Counted from the stretch's first letter, positions 9,019-18,924 are shown. The stretch is DNA of 64,000 nt from Azospirillum sp. TSO35-2 (GCF_003116095.1 NZ_LGRA01000021.1:2575508-2639507), one strand, 5' to 3'. The notes: a model not told the origin generated them from the letters alone. Translations and numbers: made by a program.

Positions 9019-9671
9019 CACGCCTCCTCCGCGTCGAACGCCGGCCAGTCGGATGCCGGCCCGTCGCATGCCGGGTCAGCCAGGAACGCGGTGAACGCCG
9101 CGGCGTCGGGCAGGCCGGCGGTGGCGAAGCTCCGCCCGTCGCCGCCCTCACCGCCCCCCGGCCCATTTGTCGTCCACCAGCGGGCGCCGGCGGGCGCCGA
9201 CGCGCCGGCGGGTGGGGCCGGCAGCGCGGCGATGGCGGCGACGAAGGCCTCGACGTCCAGCGTGTGGCTCAGGGCCGACAGCGCCAAGCCCTCCGCCGCG
9301 TCGAACCAGCCCTGGTCGGTGTCGGCGCCGCCGGGGGTGAAGAGCGTCACCAGCGTCAGCGGGAAGTGGCGGCCGGCCTTGTCGACGCTGGGCATCAGCA
9401 CGCCGGCCGCGGCCAGCGGCCCGCAGACCCCGGCGCCCAGGGTGAAGCGCCAGACCGGCGCGTTGAGGTAGCGGCCGAGCCAGCCCTCCCCCAGCGCCGC
9501 CCGGCTGGCCTGCATGCCGTCGAGCAGCCAGTCGTGCCAGGGATCGGCGAAGGCGCGCGGCAGCCCGCGCAGCAGGAAGTCGCCGCGCGCCGGCAGCTTG
9601 CCGAAGCAGCCGGCGTGCCCCCTCGCAGGCGGGCCGATCACAGGCTGACCCGTCACAGGGCGTCTGGGCAT
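9018..9671 (-). CDS. tagF: T6SS-associated protein TagF (ImpM family)
   Basis: The 217-residue protein opens with the family signature GCFGKLPARGDFLLRGLP, followed by FADPWHDWLLDGMQ, WLGRYLNAPVWRFTLGAG and DKAGRHFPLTLV. All are typical of the ImpM/TagF domain. TagF is known as a post-translational repressor of T6SS that acts with the FHA protein, and both are encoded in this operon. The ATG lies 19 bases inside the end of tssM, so the genes overlap. No PppA phosphatase domain is fused. The family assignment is firm; the regulatory role here is inferred. Confidence 0.92.
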   Translation of the reverse strand: MPRRPVTGQPVIGPPARGHAGCFGKLPARGDFLLRGLPRAFADPWHDWLLDGMQASRAALGEGWLGRYLNAPVWRFTLGAGVCGPLAAAGVLMPSVDKAGRHFPLTLVTLFTPGGADTDQGWFDAAEGLALSALSHTLDVEAFVAAIAALPAPPAGASAPAGARWWTTNGPGGGEGGDGRSFATAGLPDAAAFTAFLADPACDGPASDWPAFDAEEA

Positions 9672-12600
9672 CGGAAGTCCTTGAGGTCGCGGATCGAGAA
9701 GGGGTTGAGCGCGCTGGTCATCCGCACGTCGAACCCGACCGACTTGCCGGCGGCGCCGAAGGACAACGGGATGCGGTCGGGCACCGACCCCTTGCGGCCG
9801 CGGTTGGCGTCCAGCGTGCGGAACCACGCCCAGCTTCCGGTGCGCTGGGTCGTCTCCGGCGGCTCGGTCGGCTGGCCGGTGAAGGTGACGCGCAGGTCGC
9901 CCGCCCCGCCCGGCTTGGGCCATTGCAGCCCCTGCGCCAGCGTCGCGTTGCGGGCGAAGGTCAGGTGCTGGCCGTCGACATCCAGGTCGACCTGCTCGAC
10001 CCCGGGGCCGAGAAAGGTCGGCCGCAGCTCGAACCGCAGCGACGGCACCCGGCCGCCGTCGGGGAAGAAGGCGTCGCGGATGGCGCCGGCGTGCTGGAAC
10101 GCCGGCAGCACCGCCGCCGGAATGCCGAGGTCGGCCGCCGCCGCCTGCCAGCGCCACGGCTCCCGGGTGGTGTCGACGAAGGGGCGCAGGCGGTTGGTGA
10201 AGAAGGCGTCGATCAGCCCGCCCGGTGCAAACAGGCGGGCGAAATCGTCCATCCCGACATCGGCCGACGCCCCGCGGACGAAGGGATAGCGGTTGTCGAG
10301 CGCGCGGCGGCACCAGGGCAGCACGTTGCTCTGCCATTCGGCGTTGATCTGCGCCCGCGCCCCGCTGAGCGTCCGCGCGGTGCCCTGCGCCACCAGATCC
10401 TCGGTCCAGCGGCGCACCGGCTGCGGGTAATAGGCCATGTCGGTGGCCAGCGCCTGGAACACCTCGCCGCCGCCGTTGGCCGCCAGATCGAACAGCCGCT
10501 GTCCGGCGCCCTGCCCCAGCGACAGCCGGGCCAGCACGGCGTGCACCCCCTCCAGCCGGCGGACCAGCTCCTCCAGCCGGGCGTTGCCGCTGTTGCGGGT
10601 GAAGTCGTTGAGCGGGCGGAAGCGGTCATCGACCATCTGGCCGACCAGCTTGGCCATGCCGCTGTCGGCGACCGCCGCAGCCACCGCGGCCACGGCCGGC
10701 GACGATGCGGGCGAGAGGGCGGCCGGCGCCTCCGGCAGCCGTTGCAGGGTGGTTTCGCCGGCCACCGCGCCCAGCAGCTTCGCCAGCGGCGAGGCGCGGC
10801 CGGACAGGATGTTGACCTCCTCGCCCAGCGCCTGCGGCGTCGCCGCCGGCACCAGGGTCAGGTCGTTCAGCAGCGTGTCCCAGCGGCCGGCGTAGTCGCG
10901 CAGGTACAGCGTCAGCGCCGCCGCCTCCAGCTCCGCCCCCGCCTCCTCGCCGCGCGGCGGGCCGAGCAGCCAGCTCAGGTCGCGCACCGACCGCCCCGCC
11001 GCCGGCAGCGACGGCAGCATCACCGTGGTGAAGCCCTGCTGGGTGTAGAAACCGGCGATGCCGTCGCTGAGCCGGGCGCCCGACAGGCGGCGGAACACGC
11101 GGTCGCCCTCCGGTCCGGCCTGGTCGGACGGCCGCCATTCCGGCAGCTTGCGCGCCGCCTCGCCGTCGCGGATCGCGGCGTAGACGCGGGCGGCCAGCGG
11201 CGTCCGGGCCAGCACCTCGCGCGCCTGACGGACCAGGGCGGCGTCGAGGTTGACCTTCGGCAGGCCGGCCGGGCTGGCCAGCCCGGCGTCGAGATGGGCC
11301 AGCAGTTGCTTGGTCTCGTCCTCCGCCACCGGCGGGGCGGCGCGGCGCAGCCAGCCGGCCAGCCACGCCTTCACCGCGTCGCCATCGACCGGCCCGGCGC
11401 CGCCCAGCCCGAGATAGAGGCGGAACAGCGCCTCGACCGCCGGGGCGTCGTCCGCCTGCAGGCGGTCGCGCAGGTCGCGCTGCACCCGCACCAGCAGGCG
11501 CGGCACCAGCAGCCCGTCGACCGCGCGGCGGTACAGCGCGTCGCCGGCCTCCTCCAGCTTGTCGCCCTGGTACAGCCCGAAATCGAGCGCCAGCTTCCGT
11601 TGCAGCGCCAGCGTGTCATGGCCAGCGGGCAGGCCCCGCAGGTCGTTCAGCACCGGCAGGACGCGGCGCAGGTCGTCGTCGGCGACGGTGCCGGCGGCCA
11701 GCGCCTCGGCCTTCGGGCGGTAGGCGTCGACCGCCTGCTGCTCGCGGTCGATCAGGCCGCTGTTGCCGAGATAGGCGGCGACCCAGGCCGCCGTCGCCGC
11801 CAGCGTGACCAGCCCGAACAGGCTGTAGGCGATGCGCGGCAGCCAGACGCGGCGACGCTCCGCCGCCGGGTCGAAGCCCACCATGTTGGCTTCGCGGAAC
11901 ACCAGGTCGGACAGCAGGCTGCCGAGGAAATAGCTGCGCTGCTGGCCGGCGGCGACCGCGCCGCCGCGCAACGGCGCCGCCGGCAGGCCGAAGCTTTCGG
12001 CCAGCCCGCCGATCAGCCGGTCGATCTGCGTGCCCTCCTGCGTGCCGCTGGTGAAATAGACGCCGCGCAGCCGCAGGGCCGGTTCGTAGCGGTTGGCCTT
12101 GAAGGCGGCGGCGACGAAGTCGAGCAGCGGCTCCTTCAGCGAGGCGAGCTGCGACGGGAAGGCGAAGATGGCGCCGCGGCGGTCCTGCGTCTGCTCCTGC
12201 TGGATGCGGTCGACGGCGCGCGCCGACAACCGGCCGGCGATGCCGTCCAGCTCGCTGCCCAGCGTCGCCATGCCGGCGTCGGTCAGCTCGCTGTCGGCCG
12301 CCGGCAGGGTGACGCCGACGATCTGCCGGCGCTCGTCGCGGTTCAGGTCGTGGAAGAACTCGTTGAAGCCGGCGATCAGGTCGGCCTTGGTCAGCAGCAG
12401 ATAGACCGGCGCCTTGACCTTCAGCGTGTCGTACAGCTCGCGCAGGCGGCGGCGGATGGCGGCGGCGTGCTGCGCCCGCTCCTCCGGCCCGGCGGCGGCG
12501 AGGTCGGGCACCGCCATGGCGACCAGCACGCCGTTGATCGGCTGGCGCGCGCGCGACGTCTTCAGCAGGGTCAGGAAGGCGCCCCAGCCGGTCTGGTCGA

Positions 12601-13183
12601 CCGCCTCGTGGCTGTCCTGGGTGGTGTAGCGGCCGGCGGTGTCGAGGAAGATCGCCTCGTCGGCGAACCACCAGTCGCATTGCCGGGTGCCGCCGACGCC
12701 CTTCAGCGGCCGCCCGCCCGCCGCCTCGGCCAGCGGGAAGTTCAGGCCGCTCTTCAGCAGCGCGGTGGTCTTGCCGGCGCCGGGCGGGCCGATGATGACG
12801 TACCAGGGGGTGGTGTAGAGATAGCCGTCGCCCAGCCCCCGCTGCTTGCGCCCGGCCTTCAGCAGCGCCAGCGAATCGGCGAAGGTCTTGCGCAGGCCGG
12901 CGACCTCCTCGGCCGATTCCATCGCGGCGATGCGGGCGCCCTCGCCCCCGGCCCCGCCGCCGGTCAGCTCGGCGGTCATCCGCTCCTCGGCGCGGACGTC
13001 GCGGCGGCGCAGCAGCAGCAGGACGAGGACCAGGATCGGGAAGGGCACGGCGGCGGCCACCGCCAGCCACGGCATCTCCAGCCCGGCCAGCGGCGCCAGC
13101 AGCGCGATCAGCGCCGCCGCGATCACCGCGCCGATCAATCCCAACACCGCCCGAGAGCGCAATGTGGCGGTCAGCCGACTCAT
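9653..13183 (-). CDS. tssM: T6SS inner-membrane protein TssM (IcmF)
   Basis: The 1176-residue product has the usual TssM size. Two hydrophobic helices lie at about residues 13-60 and a third near residue 430. Between them is a cytoplasmic NTPase-like domain with an intact Walker A, IIGPPGAGKTT, followed by FLDTAGRY. The large C-terminal part is the periplasmic IcmF domain (MLPSLPAAGRSVRDLSWLLGP, QINAEWQSNVLPWCRRALDNRYPF). TssM forms the membrane complex with TssL and TssJ. It follows tssL after a 70-bp gap. Confidence 0.95.
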   Translation of the reverse strand: MSRLTATLRSRAVLGLIGAVIAAALIALLAPLAGLEMPWLAVAAAVPFPILVLVLLLLRRRDVRAEERMTAELTGGGAGGEGARIAAMESAEEVAGLRKTFADSLALLKAGRKQRGLGDGYLYTTPWYVIIGPPGAGKTTALLKSGLNFPLAEAAGGRPLKGVGGTRQCDWWFADEAIFLDTAGRYTTQDSHEAVDQTGWGAFLTLLKTSRARQPINGVLVAMAVPDLAAAGPEERAQHAAAIRRRLRELYDTLKVKAPVYLLLTKADLIAGFNEFFHDLNRDERRQIVGVTLPAADSELTDAGMATLGSELDGIAGRLSARAVDRIQQEQTQDRRGAIFAFPSQLASLKEPLLDFVAAAFKANRYEPALRLRGVYFTSGTQEGTQIDRLIGGLAESFGLPAAPLRGGAVAAGQQRSYFLGSLLSDLVFREANMVGFDPAAERRRVWLPRIAYSLFGLVTLAATAAWVAAYLGNSGLIDREQQAVDAYRPKAEALAAGTVADDDLRRVLPVLNDLRGLPAGHDTLALQRKLALDFGLYQGDKLEEAGDALYRRAVDGLLVPRLLVRVQRDLRDRLQADDAPAVEALFRLYLGLGGAGPVDGDAVKAWLAGWLRRAAPPVAEDETKQLLAHLDAGLASPAGLPKVNLDAALVRQAREVLARTPLAARVYAAIRDGEAARKLPEWRPSDQAGPEGDRVFRRLSGARLSDGIAGFYTQQGFTTVMLPSLPAAGRSVRDLSWLLGPPRGEEAGAELEAAALTLYLRDYAGRWDTLLNDLTLVPAATPQALGEEVNILSGRASPLAKLLGAVAGETTLQRLPEAPAALSPASSPAVAAVAAAVADSGMAKLVGQMVDDRFRPLNDFTRNSGNARLEELVRRLEGVHAVLARLSLGQGAGQRLFDLAANGGGEVFQALATDMAYYPQPVRRWTEDLVAQGTARTLSGARAQINAEWQSNVLPWCRRALDNRYPFVRGASADVGMDDFARLFAPGGLIDAFFTNRLRPFVDTTREPWRWQAAAADLGIPAAVLPAFQHAGAIRDAFFPDGGRVPSLRFELRPTFLGPGVEQVDLDVDGQHLTFARNATLAQGLQWPKPGGAGDLRVTFTGQPTEPPETTQRTGSWAWFRTLDANRGRKGSVPDRIPLSFGAAGKSVGFDVRMTSALNPFSIRDLKDFRCPDAL

Positions 13184-13253
13184 TCCAGCACCCCTGTCCT
13201 TGGCTCAAGCCATTGGCTCGAAGGGCCCCCCGGCGAACCGGACGGGCCACCGC

Positions 13254-14648
13254 TCACTTCTTCAGAATGATGTCGATCCGGCGGTTCGCCGCCCGCCCCT
13301 CGGCGGTGTCGTTGGTCGCCACCGGCTCGGTGTCGGACCGCCCCTCCGCCTTCAGCCGCGCCTTGTCGGCGAACAGCGGCGCGAACTCCGCCAGCACCGC
13401 CTCGGCCCGCGCCTTGGACAGGTGCCAGTTCGACGGGAAGCGCAGGCGCCCGCCGCCGGTCATCGGCACGTTGTCGGTGTGGCCGGTGATCAGCACCGCC
13501 CCCGGCTCGTCCGCCACCGCCTTGCCGACGCGCAGCACCGACGGCCGCACCTTGCCGTTCAGCGCGTCGCTGCCGCTGGCGAACAGGTTGGAGCCGCGCA
13601 TCCGCACGGTGACGGTCAGCGCGTCCTCCGTCACCTCGACCAGCCCTTCGGCGATCTCCGGTTCCAGGAACTTGCGCACGCGCTGGACCTGGGTGGTCTG
13701 CGGCGGGGGCGGCGGTTCGATCTGCGGCGCCGGGGCCGCCTGCGCCGCCGCGATCGGCGCCGGGGTCTCGATCACCACGGCGCCGTGCGGCGGCAGGCCG
13801 CCCATGCCGGCGAACAGCCGGTCCGACCCGCCGTTCAGCAGCAGGCTCAAGCCCAGGAACAGCAGCAGCAGGAACAGCGCGGTGCCGGCGCCGGTCACCC
13901 AGACCGGCGCCATGCTCTTCGGCGGCCGGTACTCCATCGCCAGCGCCGCGGCGTTGGGGCACAGGATGCGGTCGGCGCTGCCGCGGTGCTTGACCAGGAT
14001 GGCGTAGACGTCCTCGCGGATGCGGGCGTGTTCGCCGTCCTGCCGGCCGGCGACGCGGTAACGGCCGCGAAAGCCGAGCGACAGGCAGAGATACATCAGC
14101 TCCAGCAGGTCGCCGTACTTGCCCGGATCCTGCCGGGCCGCGGCCAGCCGGTCGTAGAACTGGTCGCCGCCGACCACGTTCTTGTGGAACATGCTGGTGA
14201 CGTTCTGCCGCGTCCACGCGCTCTGGCTGCCCCAGGGGGAGTTCAGGACGATGTCGTCGATCAGCGCGCACAGCGCGTAATGGGCGGTGGCCTGCGTCGC
14301 CGGGTCCAACCCGGATTTCATCACCCAGAGCTGGAAGTCGCGCAGCGCGGCGATCACCCGCTGGCGCAGCGCCTCCAGGTCGGGCACCCCGATCTCGGTC
14401 AGGGTGGCCTCGGTCAGGCGGGTCGCCAGCAGCAGCACCGGCCAGGCGGCGGCGACCAGCGCCGACCGCGCGGCGAAGTTGGCGGCCGGCAGCGGCTCGC
14501 CGGCGCCGGCCGCCTCGGCCCGCACGGGTGCCGCCGTCGCGCCGCCGCTTGCGGCCGGGCGCCGCCCGCCCGGCGTCGGCATCAGGACCGTGCGTTCCGG
14601 TTCCTGTTCGGGCAGGCCGCCAAACTGATCGCCGCCTTGCATATCCAC
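13254..14648 (-). CDS. tssL: T6SS membrane protein TssL (DotU) with C-terminal OmpA peptidoglycan-binding domain
   Basis: The 464-residue protein has the DotU domain in the first 240 residues (ALCALIDDIVLNSPWG, WTRQNVTSMFHKNVVGGDQFYDRL, LMYLCLSLGFRGRY). A single membrane helix lies near residue 250 (WVTGAGTALFLLLLFLGL). The C-terminal 150 residues form an OmpA-like domain with LITGHTDNVPMTGG and ANRRIDIIL. This is the evolved TssL type that anchors the T6SS membrane complex to peptidoglycan by itself. It is the first gene of the visible T6SS transcription unit. A GC hairpin precedes its ribosome-binding site. Confidence 0.95.
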   Translation of the reverse strand: MDMQGGDQFGGLPEQEPERTVLMPTPGGRRPAASGGATAAPVRAEAAGAGEPLPAANFAARSALVAAAWPVLLLATRLTEATLTEIGVPDLEALRQRVIAALRDFQLWVMKSGLDPATQATAHYALCALIDDIVLNSPWGSQSAWTRQNVTSMFHKNVVGGDQFYDRLAAARQDPGKYGDLLELMYLCLSLGFRGRYRVAGRQDGEHARIREDVYAILVKHRGSADRILCPNAAALAMEYRPPKSMAPVWVTGAGTALFLLLLFLGLSLLLNGGSDRLFAGMGGLPPHGAVVIETPAPIAAAQAAPAPQIEPPPPPQTTQVQRVRKFLEPEIAEGLVEVTEDALTVTVRMRGSNLFASGSDALNGKVRPSVLRVGKAVADEPGAVLITGHTDNVPMTGGGRLRFPSNWHLSKARAEAVLAEFAPLFADKARLKAEGRSDTEPVATNDTAEGRAANRRIDIILKK

Positions 14649-14661
14649 CCCAACACGCGCG

Positions 14662-14681
14662 CCGGCCCAGGGGTGGGCCGG
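14662..14681. terminator. GC-rich hairpin in front of tssL
   Basis: This is a perfect 8-bp inverted repeat (CCGGCCCA/TGGGCCGG) with a GGGG loop. It lies 14-33 bases upstream of the tssL ATG and downstream of the caspase-like gene. It could end the transcript of the caspase-like gene or lie in the tssL leader. There is no U tract on the minus strand, so the function is open. Confidence 0.4.
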
Positions 14682-14800
14682 ACCGTCTTTTCCAGCAGTG
14701 TGAACGAACCAACCACGATGAATCTAGCCATTTCTGGCAAGCGATTCCGGCAAGTTCCGCAACCTATGGTGAAAGAGTTACCCCGTTCGGAGAGGACGCC

Positions 14801-17800
14801 TCAGGGCGACGCCCCCGGTGACGAGGCCAGCGGAAACGGGTTCAGCTCGTTGCCGCCGGTCTTGAAGATGGCGGACTGGTGCCACTGCTTCTCCTTGGCC
14901 ATGCGAGGCACCGCCCGGTTGACATACTGGCCCAGCGTCAGGTTGTAGATCGCCTCGTCGCCCGGCAGCAGCGCCTTGCCGTTCAGCCCGTCCAGCACCG
15001 CGCGGGCGAAGATGCCGTTGCGGCCGTCGTAGCTGTCCAGCGCCTCCTCCTGCTCCGACGAGGCGGCGAGGAGATAGCGGGACCCCATGTCCTGGTACAG
15101 CTTGTCGACCGAGCCCGCCGACACCGCGCCCGAATGGCAGGTGTCGAGCAGGACCAGCACGTTGCGGGCGGAAATCGCGCTGACCAGCCGGTTCAGGTCC
15201 TTCTCGGACAGCGCCTGCTCGTTGATCGACTGGGCGGTGGCGGCGGTCACGTCCTGGGTGACGAAGTGATAGAGCTTGACCGACGGGTCCTTCGGCGAGG
15301 GCACGATCACGCCATGGCCGGCGAGGTAGAGGACGACGGTGTCCTCCTCCCGCGCGGTGGTGGCCAGCGCCTCCAGCCCGGCGACGATGGCGGCGCGGCT
15401 GGCCTGCTCGTCGTAGAGGGTGGTCGACAGCGCCAGCGACCGGTCGCGGTCGTAGCCGGCCGGGATGCGGTCGCGCAACGCCGCCGCGAAGGACGAGGCG
15501 TCGGCGCGGGCGAAGTGCAGTTGCGTCCCCGCCGGCCGGTAGCGGTCGATGCCGACGACCAGGGAGAGCAGCCGCGGCTTGCCGGCCAGGGTGCGGTCCG
15601 CCGGCGTCGCCTCCGCCGGCTTGGCCGTTGCGGCGGGCAGCACGAAATCGACCAGCGGCGAGCGCTCGTAGATCGCGTCCGACCCGTTGTAGGCGCGGAT
15701 CTGGACCCGGTTCGACCCGGCGTCGAGCCGGACCACATTGACCCGCTCCACCGGATCCGGCGCCGGTGCCGGGTCGCTGGTGCGGGAAAACGCGCGCGAG
15801 GCGTCCTGGCCGCTGACGTTGCGGCCGTTGCGGAACAGGTCGACCGAGCCGATGCCGCCACCGGTGTCGGTGACGCGGTAGCGCAGCCGCACGGCGCCGA
15901 CGCCCTCCGGCACGGTGATGGACAGGCGCGGTTCCTCCGACGCCGTCTCCAGCGCCGGGGATGCCGGCGTCGGCTTGACCGGATCCTTGACGCGGGAGAA
16001 GGCGCGGCTGACCGGCGTGGCGTCGAGCGGATGGCAGGTCTCGGTGTCAGCCGGGACCGAACTGGTCGCGGCCGGGGCGGCGGGCGCCGGCTCCGCCGCG
16101 CCGGTGCCGAGCGCCAAGCCACGGCTGGCGGCGGGGACGGTGCAATAGTCGAGCAGCGCCACCTGCGGCCGGCGCTGGGTCAGCAGGCGGATGTCGCCGA
16201 TGGCGGCCAGACGCGCCGCGATGTCGGCCTGGCCGGTCTGGCGCAGCTTGGCCCGCACCAGCTCCGGCGCGTCGAACACGCGGTAGACCTGCTTGAACTC
16301 GACCCACTGGCTGCCCTTCTTCTTCGGGTCGTTCAGGTGGAAGCCGACCAGCGTCTCGCCGCCGCTTTCGGAATGGTCGAAGAAGGCCTCGGGCGTCCAC
16401 AGCACCCAGCGGCGGCCGTCGCGGTGGGGGAACAGCGCCGCCAGCTCCTCCAGCGGGCGGGCGCCGCCGGCCAGCGCGTACCAGCGCAACGTCCCGTCGC
16501 CCAGCGCCGCCACCGCCACCCGCCCGTCGGCCGAGGCGACCACGCCCCACACCGCGGCCGGCACCTCGGCCCGCGCCAGCTCCGCCCCGGCGGAATCGAG
16601 CAGGCGCAGGCTGAACTCCCCGCCCAGCAGCACCCGGCGCTGCCCGCCCAGCACGGTGACGCTGCGCGCCCACTCGCCGCTGTCGAGCTTCACCGGCTGG
16701 CGGTTGACCGTCGGGTTGCGGCTGTTGCGCCAGTCGGCGACGGCGATCCCCGGCCCCTCGGCGGTCGGGCGGTTCATGCCGGGAAGCGCGTCCGGCGCGG
16801 TGGTCAGGCTGCGGGCCAGCACGTCGAAGCGCATCGGCCGGCGGCCGCCCTGCTCCATCCCGAAATCGACCACCAGCCCGTCGTCCGACAGGGCGAAGCG
16901 GCCCTGCGGCAGGTCGCGGAAATCGGCGACGTCGCCCATGCGGGTGTAGAGCGCGGCGCCGGTCGGCCCGATCACCCCCCACCCCGGATCCGCCGCGGCG
17001 AAGGCGACGCCGCCGCCATGCAGGGCCAGCAGATGGGTGACCGAATCGCGGGCGACCGGCGTGTCGCCGTAGGCGCCCTTGCCGCCGTCGGCCCAGCGCC
17101 GCACCACGCTGCGCTTGCCGTCGGTGCTGGCGGTGCCGGCGGCGACCAGCGCCGCGTTGGGGCCCGCCCCGTCCCAGGCGACGGCGGCGAAGCTGCCGCC
17201 GGTGATGCCGGTGGTCTTGGGGCTGAATTTCGGCTTCAGGTCGCCGCCGCCCAGCACGTCGACCCGAGTCTTGTCGGCGTAGCCGACCGCCAGCAGCGCT
17301 CCGTCCGGGGAAAAGGCGACCGAATAGGGCGTGCCGCCGTCGGCCGGCTTGCGCTTGGCCTTCGGCTTGAAGGCGGAATCATAAAGACGGATGTTGCCGT
17401 CGAAGGAGGCGGTGGCCAGCCGCCCGTCGGGGCTGAAGGCGACGGCCGACGCCCGCGCCTCGTACCCGGCATCCTCGGCGACCAGCCGGAAGCTGGCGCT
17501 GTCCCACACCCGCAGGCCGGCGGTGCCGCCGAACACCCCGGCGACGAAGCGGCCGTCGGGGGAGAAGGCCAGATCGTTGACCACCTGCGGCTGGCCGGGA
17601 AGCCGCGCCTTCAGCCGCTGCGCCTTCACGTCGAACAGGTACAGCGTGACGCCGTCGCCCCAGCTCGCCCCGGTGTTGCCGGCGGCGACCGCGGTGGCGC
17701 CGTCGGCCGACAGCGCCACGGCGTAAAGCGCCCCCTCGTCCCCGACCTCCATCGGCACGCGCAGGACGCCCAGCGGCTCGCCGCTGTCGCGCGCCCACAG

Positions 17801-18046
17801 GCGCAGGGTCTTGTCGTTGGACACGGTGGCGATCAGCCGCCCTTCGGCGTCGGCCGCCAGCCGGTTGACCCGGGCGGTGTGGCCGCCCGTCTCGATCCGC
17901 AGGAACGCGCCGGTGGAGGCGTCCGCCGCCAGCGCCAGCCGCGCGGCCGGGGCCACGGCGACGGTCAGGACGGCGGACGCGACGAGCGCGACCAGCAGGG
18001 CGGCGGCATGGCGCCGCAGACGGTGGACACAACCGACCATGATCAA
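14801..18046 (-). CDS. WD40 beta-propeller plus caspase-like (C14) peptidase, exported
   Basis: The 1081-residue protein begins with a signal-peptide-like hydrophobic segment ending near LALAADA. Next come WD40-type repeats over about residues 45-560 (GHTARVNRLAADAEGRLIATVS, FSPDGRFVAGVF, FSPDGRLATASFDGNIRLYD). A beta-sandwich-like linker follows (about 690-790), then a C-terminal caspase fold (about 825-1060). The catalytic dyad is visible: His in YLAGHG at about 911 and Cys in LLDTCHSG at about 970. The WD40 part probably binds a partner. The gene is 68 bp downstream of a lipoprotein gene in the same direction and lies next to the T6SS. The substrate is unknown. The first Met has a second in-frame Met two codons later. 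Confidence 0.88.
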   Translation of the reverse strand: MIMVGCVHRLRRHAAALLVALVASAVLTVAVAPAARLALAADASTGAFLRIETGGHTARVNRLAADAEGRLIATVSNDKTLRLWARDSGEPLGVLRVPMEVGDEGALYAVALSADGATAVAAGNTGASWGDGVTLYLFDVKAQRLKARLPGQPQVVNDLAFSPDGRFVAGVFGGTAGLRVWDSASFRLVAEDAGYEARASAVAFSPDGRLATASFDGNIRLYDSAFKPKAKRKPADGGTPYSVAFSPDGALLAVGYADKTRVDVLGGGDLKPKFSPKTTGITGGSFAAVAWDGAGPNAALVAAGTASTDGKRSVVRRWADGGKGAYGDTPVARDSVTHLLALHGGGVAFAAADPGWGVIGPTGAALYTRMGDVADFRDLPQGRFALSDDGLVVDFGMEQGGRRPMRFDVLARSLTTAPDALPGMNRPTAEGPGIAVADWRNSRNPTVNRQPVKLDSGEWARSVTVLGGQRRVLLGGEFSLRLLDSAGAELARAEVPAAVWGVVASADGRVAVAALGDGTLRWYALAGGARPLEELAALFPHRDGRRWVLWTPEAFFDHSESGGETLVGFHLNDPKKKGSQWVEFKQVYRVFDAPELVRAKLRQTGQADIAARLAAIGDIRLLTQRRPQVALLDYCTVPAASRGLALGTGAAEPAPAAPAATSSVPADTETCHPLDATPVSRAFSRVKDPVKPTPASPALETASEEPRLSITVPEGVGAVRLRYRVTDTGGGIGSVDLFRNGRNVSGQDASRAFSRTSDPAPAPDPVERVNVVRLDAGSNRVQIRAYNGSDAIYERSPLVDFVLPAATAKPAEATPADRTLAGKPRLLSLVVGIDRYRPAGTQLHFARADASSFAAALRDRIPAGYDRDRSLALSTTLYDEQASRAAIVAGLEALATTAREEDTVVLYLAGHGVIVPSPKDPSVKLYHFVTQDVTAATAQSINEQALSEKDLNRLVSAISARNVLVLLDTCHSGAVSAGSVDKLYQDMGSRYLLAASSEQEEALDSYDGRNGIFARAVLDGLNGKALLPGDEAIYNLTLGQYVNRAVPRMAKEKQWHQSAIFKTGGNELNPFPLASSPGASP

Positions 18047-18114
18047 TCCGCTTGCACTGTTTCGTCCGGCGCCGCTGGAACGCGCGGCGCCGGAGACGTT
18101 CGGAAAACCGCCGG

Positions 18115-18924
18115 TCAGACGGCGTCGAGGGCGGCTTCCTTCTGCGCCATCTGCTGGATGGCGTTGGTCGAGGCGTTGATCCGCTCCGAGGTTTCGAAGG
18201 CGGTGTTGGTGCGGGCGACGACCGGGTTGGTGCTGGCGGTGGTGGTCGCCTTGGCCTTCTTCTTGGTCGGCGCCGGCTTGGCGGTCACGGCGTTGCTGCG
18301 GATCTTCTGGGCGGAGCCCGGCTCGATGTTGTCGGCGGCGACCAGATACTCGTCGCGGCGCTTGACGATGTTCTGGTTGATGCTGCTGGCGATGGCGTAG
18401 TCCTTGTCCAACTGGCCGCGGATCAGCGCCAGACGCTGCTCCGCCTCCGGCTTGCCGAGGCGGTTGGCGCGGTAGTCGGCCTTGACGCGGGCGATCTCGG
18501 CCCGGCGGCAGTTGACCAGCTGGTCCAGCGCCACCTGGGTGCGGTCCAGGTTCTTGTTCTCGGTGTCGAGGTCGTTCATCACGCCCAGGATCGCCTGATC
18601 ACGGCCCTGCTGCATGCGCGAGTTCCAGTAGCCGCCCAGCGTGCCCACCGCGGCCCCCGCCGCGGCGCCGATCAGCGCGCTCTTCAGGTTGCCGCCGGCC
18701 AGCGCGCCGGTCAGCGCACCGGCGCCGGCGCCGATGGCGGCGCCCTTCAGCATGTCCTCGGCGTAATAGTTGCCGGTCGAATCGAGCGCCACCCGGTACT
18801 GGTAGCAGGCGTCGCTGCCGTCGTTGGCGCCGATTCGATCCTGCTGGGTGGTGACGCAGCCGCTTACGGCCATGGCGAGAATGGTGACGGCGACGAAGCC
18901 GGCCTTGGCGCGGTTGGTTCTCAT
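18115..18924 (-). CDS. Glycine-zipper outer-membrane lipoprotein
   Basis: The 269-residue product has a lipoprotein signal peptide (MRTNRAKAG, hydrophobic core, lipobox AVSGC). A glycine-zipper segment follows at about residues 65-110 (GAAIGAGAGALTGALAGG, AAAGAAVGTLGGYW), then a charged, helix-rich region (about 115-200) and a basic Ala/Lys/Thr tail. Glycine-zipper motifs are common in membrane-associated envelope lipoproteins. The function is unknown. It is the first gene of a pair with the WD40-caspase gene. I chose the ATG that gives the shortest normal signal peptide; an ATG eight codons upstream at 18948 is possible, and neither has a strong Shine-Dalgarno. Confidence 0.75.
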   Translation of the reverse strand: MRTNRAKAGFVAVTILAMAVSGCVTTQQDRIGANDGSDACYQYRVALDSTGNYYAEDMLKGAAIGAGAGALTGALAGGNLKSALIGAAAGAAVGTLGGYWNSRMQQGRDQAILGVMNDLDTENKNLDRTQVALDQLVNCRRAEIARVKADYRANRLGKPEAEQRLALIRGQLDKDYAIASSINQNIVKRRDEYLVAADNIEPGSAQKIRSNAVTAKPAPTKKKAKATTTASTNPVVARTNTAFETSERINASTNAIQQMAQKEAALDAV

